From assembly GCF_001509835.1 (NCBI RefSeq), contig NZ_JXTJ01000015.1:112989-176988 (forward strand): a stretch of DNA of 64,000 nucleotides, written 5' to 3'. The stretch's first letter is position 1. Each line of letters starts with the position of its first letter. Shown here piece after piece: positions 60,272 through 64,000 of this stretch. The notes beneath the pieces are model-generated. The model was not told where the DNA came from. It saw only the letters and a list, made by a program, of their open reading frames with translations, and made no database searches. The translations under genes were made by a program, and so were the position numbers. Source of the stretch: Allobosea sp. WAO (GTDB lineage Bacteria; Pseudomonadota; Alphaproteobacteria; Rhizobiales; Beijerinckiaceae).

Positions 60272-61444
60272 ATGAAAGCACTCTGCTGGCACGGCAAAAG
60301 CGATATTCGTTGTGAAACGGTGCCCGATCCGCAAATTCAGGATGCCGGCGATGTCGTGATCAAGGTGACCGCTTGCGCGATCTGCGGCTCCGACCTGCAC
60401 GTGTATGATGGCTATACGCCGACGATGGAGGCGGGTGATGTCCTCGGCCACGAAACGATGGGCGAGGTCGTCGAGGTCGGAAGCAGCGTCCGCAATCTCA
60501 GGATCGGCGACCGGGTCGTCGTGCCCTTCAACATCGCCTGCGGGGACTGCTTCTTTTGCCGGAAGCAGATGTACTCCCTTTGCGATCGTTCCAATCCCAA
60601 CGCCGATCAGGCGAAGAAGGCCATGGGGCAGTCACCCTCCGGTCTGTTCGGCTACTCGCATATGCTCGGCGGCTTTCCCGGCGGGCAGGCGGAATACCTG
60701 CGGGTGCCCTATGCCGATGTCGGCCCGATCAAGGTCCCGGCCGGCATCCCCGACGAGCAGGTGCTCTTCCTATCCGATATTTTCCCTACCGGTTACATGG
60801 CGGCGGAGAATGCAGAGATCGAGGAGGGCGACACGGTCGCGGTCTGGGGCTGCGGTCCCGTCGGACAATTTGCGATCCAGTCGGCCTGGATGTTCGGTGC
60901 GGGGCGCGTCATCGCCATCGACAACGTTCCCGAACGCCTCGCGATGGCAGCGGGCATCGGACGGGCGGAGACGATCAATTTCGATGATGTCGGCGTCTAC
61001 GACCGCCTCATGGAGCTGACCAAAGGCCGCGGCCCCGATCGCTGCATCGACGCGGTCGGCGCCGAGGCCCATGGCAGCGGCTCGTTCGATGCAGTCATCG
61101 ACAAGATCAAGGCCGCGACCTACCTCGCGACTGATCGCCCGCATGCGCTCCGTGAGGCAATCATGTGCTGCCGCAAGGGCGGCACGATCTCGATGCCCGG
61201 CGTCTATTTCGGCTATCTCGACAAAATCCCGATGGGCGCCTTCATGAACAAGGGCCTGACGCTCAAGACCGGTCAGACGCACACGCACCGCTATCTCGCG
61301 CCGCTGCTCGAAAAGATTACCTCAGGCGAGATCGATCCTTCGTTCGTGATCACGCATCGAGCCGGGCTCGAAGAGGGGCCGGGCCTCTACCAAAAATTCC
61401 GAGACAAGGAGGACGGCTGCATCAAGGTCGTCCTCACCCCGTGA
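60272..61444 (+). CDS. Zinc-dependent alcohol dehydrogenase (formaldehyde-type MDR)
   Basis: A 390-residue medium-chain dehydrogenase: CAICGSDLHVYDG (catalytic Zn), GHETMGEVVEVG, structural zinc motif CGDCFFCRKQMYSLC, and Rossmann motif WGCGPVGQFAIQ. Long-form features (the loop after the structural zinc and VGAEAHGSGSFDAVIDK) are like those of glutathione-independent formaldehyde dehydrogenase relatives. It oxidises an alcohol or aldehyde with NAD. ATG at 60272; followed 14 bp later by an SDR gene, probably one operon. Confidence 0.88.
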   Translation: MKALCWHGKSDIRCETVPDPQIQDAGDVVIKVTACAICGSDLHVYDGYTPTMEAGDVLGHETMGEVVEVGSSVRNLRIGDRVVVPFNIACGDCFFCRKQMYSLCDRSNPNADQAKKAMGQSPSGLFGYSHMLGGFPGGQAEYLRVPYADVGPIKVPAGIPDEQVLFLSDIFPTGYMAAENAEIEEGDTVAVWGCGPVGQFAIQSAWMFGAGRVIAIDNVPERLAMAAGIGRAETINFDDVGVYDRLMELTKGRGPDRCIDAVGAEAHGSGSFDAVIDKIKAATYLATDRPHALREAIMCCRKGGTISMPGVYFGYLDKIPMGAFMNKGLTLKTGQTHTHRYLAPLLEKITSGEIDPSFVITHRAGLEEGPGLYQKFRDKEDGCIKVVLTP

Positions 61445-61458
61445 CGAAGGAGCATCAC

Positions 61459-62256
61459 ATGGGACAGGAAATCGGAAAGCTCGCGCTGGTCACCGGCGCA
61501 TCGAGCGGAATTGGGCTTGAACTCGCAAGGCTCGCCGCGAAGGACGGTTACGATCTACTCATCGCAGCGGACGAGACCGATATTCATGATGCCGCGGAGA
61601 AGCTGCGGTCCGAGGGCGCCAAAGTCGTATCGGTCGTCGTCGACCTCAGTGACGAGGAAGGCGTCGATGAACTCTTCGTAGAGGTTGGCAAATCCGGGCG
61701 GGAGGTCGACCTGCTCTTCGCCAATGCCGGGCGTGGTCTCGGCCACGGCTTTCTCGACCAGGACGACGCCGAGTGGCTGCGGGTGATCGACACCAATATC
61801 GTCGGAACACTGCTGCTGCTGAAGAAGGTCGGCCAGCAGATGCGCGATCGTGGCGAAGGCCGTATCCTCATCACTGGCTCGATCGCGGGCTTCATGCCGG
61901 GCACCTTCCAGGCCGTCTACAACGGCACCAAGGCCTTCATCGACTCCTTCTCCTTCGCCTTGCGCGAGGAGCTGAGGGACACCGGCGTGACAGTCACCTG
62001 CCTGATGCCGGGAGCAACGGATACACGCTTTTTCGAGCGCGCCGGACTTCTGGACACCAAGATCGGCCAGGACGAAAAAGACGATCCTCGGGACGTCGCC
62101 GAGGCAGGCTACCAGGCGCTCATGGCAGGCGACGGCGCCGTGGTTAGTGGCTGGAAAAACAAGATCAAGTCCTCGCTCGCCAACGTCACGCCGGCCGAGA
62201 CGCTTGCCAAGCAGCACCGAAAGATGGCGGAGCCTGGATCGGGGCAGCAACAATAA
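61459..62256 (+). CDS. Short-chain dehydrogenase/reductase
   Basis: A 265-residue classical SDR: cofactor motif VTGASSGIGLELA, NAG loop (ANAGRG), catalytic Ser in ITGSIAG and Tyr-x3-Lys in VYNGTKAF. Substrate unknown; oxidoreduction with NADP or NAD. ATG at 61459 behind GAAGGAG, directly downstream of the alcohol dehydrogenase. Confidence 0.88.
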   Translation: MGQEIGKLALVTGASSGIGLELARLAAKDGYDLLIAADETDIHDAAEKLRSEGAKVVSVVVDLSDEEGVDELFVEVGKSGREVDLLFANAGRGLGHGFLDQDDAEWLRVIDTNIVGTLLLLKKVGQQMRDRGEGRILITGSIAGFMPGTFQAVYNGTKAFIDSFSFALREELRDTGVTVTCLMPGATDTRFFERAGLLDTKIGQDEKDDPRDVAEAGYQALMAGDGAVVSGWKNKIKSSLANVTPAETLAKQHRKMAEPGSGQQQ

Positions 62257-62305
62257 GCAAAACGTTCGGGATGACCTTAGGAGTGTCGGGCGTCGCCCCC
62301 TAGGG

Positions 62306-62683
62306 TCACTTCGCGTCGCGACCCTCTTTCCGCGCTTTAGGCCGCAGCAAGCTATTCAACCGAGCAATGTTCCTCTTGACCCACTGGGTCTTTCTCGCCA
62401 GCAGCCGACCCCCCGACGCACGCTCGACGATGTAGCGCCTCTCGACGGTCAGCGTCGCTGGAGACATGGTTTCGTTTGCGTCGGTGATGGCCGCTTCGAA
62501 CGATCGATGCGCGTCGTCCAGGTTGCGGAAATTCCCGATGAGCGTGGAGTTTGGCAACCGCTCGGAGCGGTCACCGACGCGGAGTGTATCGGTCCATCCT
62601 CGCGCGACCGCCGCCTCGAGAAACGTGTTGTGGGGATCTCCGGGCGCCGCTTCGATGTCGTATGTCGCGATGAAGGACTTCAC
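62306..62683 (-). CDS. Hypothetical protein, coupled to zinc-ribbon-like gene
   Basis: A 125-residue protein (KSFIATYDIEAAPGDPHNTFL ... ERLPNSTLIGNF) ending in a basic helix (KNIARLNSLLRPKARKEG-like). It has an alpha/beta profile like small proteins found on rhizobial accessory regions; no named family. GTG at 62683 overlaps the upstream gene's stop (GTGA), which decides the start. Confidence 0.6.
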   Translation of the reverse strand: MKSFIATYDIEAAPGDPHNTFLEAAVARGWTDTLRVGDRSERLPNSTLIGNFRNLDDAHRSFEAAITDANETMSPATLTVERRYIVERASGGRLLARKTQWVKRNIARLNSLLRPKARKEGRDAK

Positions 62684-63015
62684 CTCTGGGGAGCCTCGAT
62701 ACGCGCGGGCGCCACCACGTCGTGCTGCCCGCGCTGGAGACCACTTACCTGACCGGCCGTTGTGTGTGACGGGGCGGCCCACGCGTCCAGGAGCGAAATG
62801 CTGTTCGGGATCGGTAGCAGCAAGATCGGGTCTGCACTGAGCGGCGTCCCGGAGTTCACGAGAGCGACCGATATGGCGTTCTTATAGTCCTGCCAGGTGC
62901 TCAGCTCGCTTCCGCAGCCAGCGCATCGGACGATGGCGGCTACGGTCAGATTATTTGGCAGTGACACGGCGGGCGAGCCGCAGCACCGGCACTCGAAAAT
63001 CGCATCGACACGCAT
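62680..63015 (-). CDS. Small zinc-ribbon-like protein
   Basis: A 111-residue protein with CRCC near residue 10 and CAGC near residue 32 (FECRCCGSPAVSLP ... VRCAGCGSELSTWQDY), an arrangement of two CxxC-type pairs that could bind one zinc. The remaining ~70 residues are unassigned and may be poorly conserved. ATG at 63015 with AGGAGG upstream. It overlaps the next gene by GTGA. Confidence 0.6.
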   Translation of the reverse strand: MRVDAIFECRCCGSPAVSLPNNLTVAAIVRCAGCGSELSTWQDYKNAISVALVNSGTPLSADPILLLPIPNSISLLDAWAAPSHTTAGQVSGLQRGQHDVVAPARIEAPQR

Positions 63016-63136
63016 GATCGCCTCCTGCGGTCTATACGTCTTCAACTGCGTCGGGTTCCTTCGTGATCTTCGCGCCACTTTGGTCGTCGTCTTCGTCGCC
63101 AACGACCACCGCGGGCGACGAGGACGTTGGCGCGGC

Positions 63137-63343
63137 TAGCGGCTCTTCTTGTAGAGCTTGGAAGCAATCTCGAAGATCTCCTCCGGCGCGTAATCGGGAG
63201 CGAAGGCTCCATAGTTGCCGTCGAGCTTCGGGATTTTGCCGCCGTCGGGCGGGCCTTCGACGATTTCGAGATTGCCAGGTGGATCCCCCGATAGGGCGAT
63301 CTCGTCGTTCGACCAGACCCCGGCAGCTTCGCGGAGCCACTAT
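63137..63343 (-). pseudogene. Possible truncated gene remnant
   Basis: A minus-strand reading of about 68 residues has protein-like sequence (DEIALSGDPPGNLEIVEGPP, then YAPEEIFEIASKLYKKSR and stop). It has an in-frame TAG directly before it and no start codon, so the N-terminal part seems lost. Family unknown. Confidence 0.3.
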
Positions 63344-63474
63344 GTCCTGCGCTCTCGCGGAAGACGTCGATTTCGGTGACGCCGGCGAGGCGCAGCGGCT
63401 CCCGGTTAGCGGGCTATGTGATTGAAGATGCCTTAGCCCAGCACCATCTCGGGATATTAGTGAGGGAGTCTGCT

Positions 63475-63741
63475 ATGGCGAATGGATGGGCCCCAGACGG
63501 GGCGGTTCAAGATCAGATTGACGACTCGATCAATGATGCGGTCAGGCTGGCCCGCGCCAAACTGCCCACGGGCACCGGAGAACTCTACTGCCAGGCCTGC
63601 GGGGAGGAGATTCCGGAAGCGCGCCGCTTGGCGATGCCCGGTGCGCGGACCTGCGTCGCGTGCCAGACGGGCTTCGATCGGCGATCGATCGTTGGTGGGG
63701 GTATCAATCGACGCGGAAGCAAAGACAGCCAGCTCAAGTAG
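63475..63741 (+). CDS. DksA/TraR C4-type zinc finger protein (YbiI-like)
   Basis: An 88-residue protein (MANGWAPDGAVQDQIDDSIND ...) with the C4 finger CQACG ... CVACQ, in the short YbiI/DksA-TraR subfamily. These are found on mobile elements and can alter RNA polymerase promoter response. ATG at 63475 with GAGGGAG upstream; the frame extends upstream without similarity. Confidence 0.82.
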   Translation: MANGWAPDGAVQDQIDDSINDAVRLARAKLPTGTGELYCQACGEEIPEARRLAMPGARTCVACQTGFDRRSIVGGGINRRGSKDSQLK

Positions 63742-64000
63742 CTAGCAGTGGGGACAGCGATTGTGCTCTGAGCTCAATGCGCCAAGAGCAGAAGCTGAAG
63801 GAGCGCCCAAAACCGGACGCTTATCCATCGGTACATCTCGCGCTTAGCGATCGATTGCGTAGCGGCGACGGCGCCCAGTCCAGTATCGAGAGCGTATTCC
63901 TCCGAGCTTCTGGAAGGCTCGTTGCCGGCAGGAAAAGACGATGATCTGCTGACCTCTGGATTGAGGATGCAGCGCGTCGAACACGGTGGGCGGACCGCTC
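63742..64000. other. Right window edge, no gene supported
   Basis: About 260 bp with only short shadow frames. Nothing is recognised. Confidence 0.3.

Overview
High-GC chromosomal DNA of an alphaproteobacterium of the order Hyphomicrobiales; the gene set suggests a Bosea/Methylobacterium-like soil bacterium (inference from protein types only). Support comes from an ethylmalonyl-CoA mutase, a D-tartrate dehydratase whose active-site residues line up with the Bradyrhizobium enzyme, the comF-glutaredoxin-nitrilase-DUF1178 run, and an NT-26-type arsenite oxidase.

Region 1 (1-18 kb) looks like ordinary core chromosome. It holds transporters, BolA, a J-domain protein, glycerate kinase, a subtilase/ECF sigma/anti-sigma cluster, ethylmalonyl-CoA mutase, D-tartrate dehydratase with a divergent aminotransferase, a MarR-MFS pair with matching palindromic operators, the comF-grx-nit-DUF1178 operon and an Old Yellow Enzyme. 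Two copies of an 82-bp structured intergenic repeat lie here.

Region 2 (18.1-24.8 kb) is a mobile-element segment. An intact tRNA-Glu(CTC) is preceded, 195 bp upstream, by an exact copy of its first 28 nt. Three co-oriented lower-GC genes follow: two large tyrosine-recombinase-like proteins and a small DNA-binding-like protein, resembling the gamma-mobile-trio (GmtY-GmtZ-GmtX). Behind the first recombinase gene lies an AT-rich spacer and then a non-coding array of four 56-bp tandem repeats, each with a perfect 10-bp inverted repeat.

Region 3 (24.8-33.7 kb) is the arsenite oxidation locus: aioX-aioS-aioR, then a sigma-54 promoter with a candidate upstream palindrome, then aioB-aioA-moeA-cytochrome c. 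Periplasmic As(III) is presumably sensed by AioX, relayed through AioS/AioR to RpoN, and oxidised by AioBA with electrons passed to cytochrome c.

Region 4 (34-41.4 kb) is a defence block: a low-GC orphan with a possible nuclease motif; a three-gene set of DUF4297-like nuclease, middle component and SMC-like ABC ATPase (ABC-3C type); an Abi-C/HEPN-like protein; and, convergent to these, a DarT1-NADAR DNA ADP-ribosylation toxin-antitoxin pair.

Region 5 (41.6-52.3 kb) is a large arsenic detoxification cluster: gapdh-arsJ divergent from arsC and an ArsR-ArsC fusion, then arsR, arsH, arsB, an ArsO-like flavoprotein, a third arsR, a second flavoprotein with a nine-cysteine tail, and a coupled MFS permease. 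Together with region 3 the cell could oxidise As(III), reduce and extrude As(V)/As(III), export 1-arseno-3-phosphoglycerate and oxidise trivalent organoarsenicals.

Region 6 (52.7-64 kb) holds a HARP-like protein, a dienelactone-hydrolase-like protein with DUF2171, a bacterial NHEJ set (ligD and two tail-to-tail ku genes), a zinc alcohol dehydrogenase with an SDR, and small hypothetical or zinc-finger proteins with some decayed sequence.
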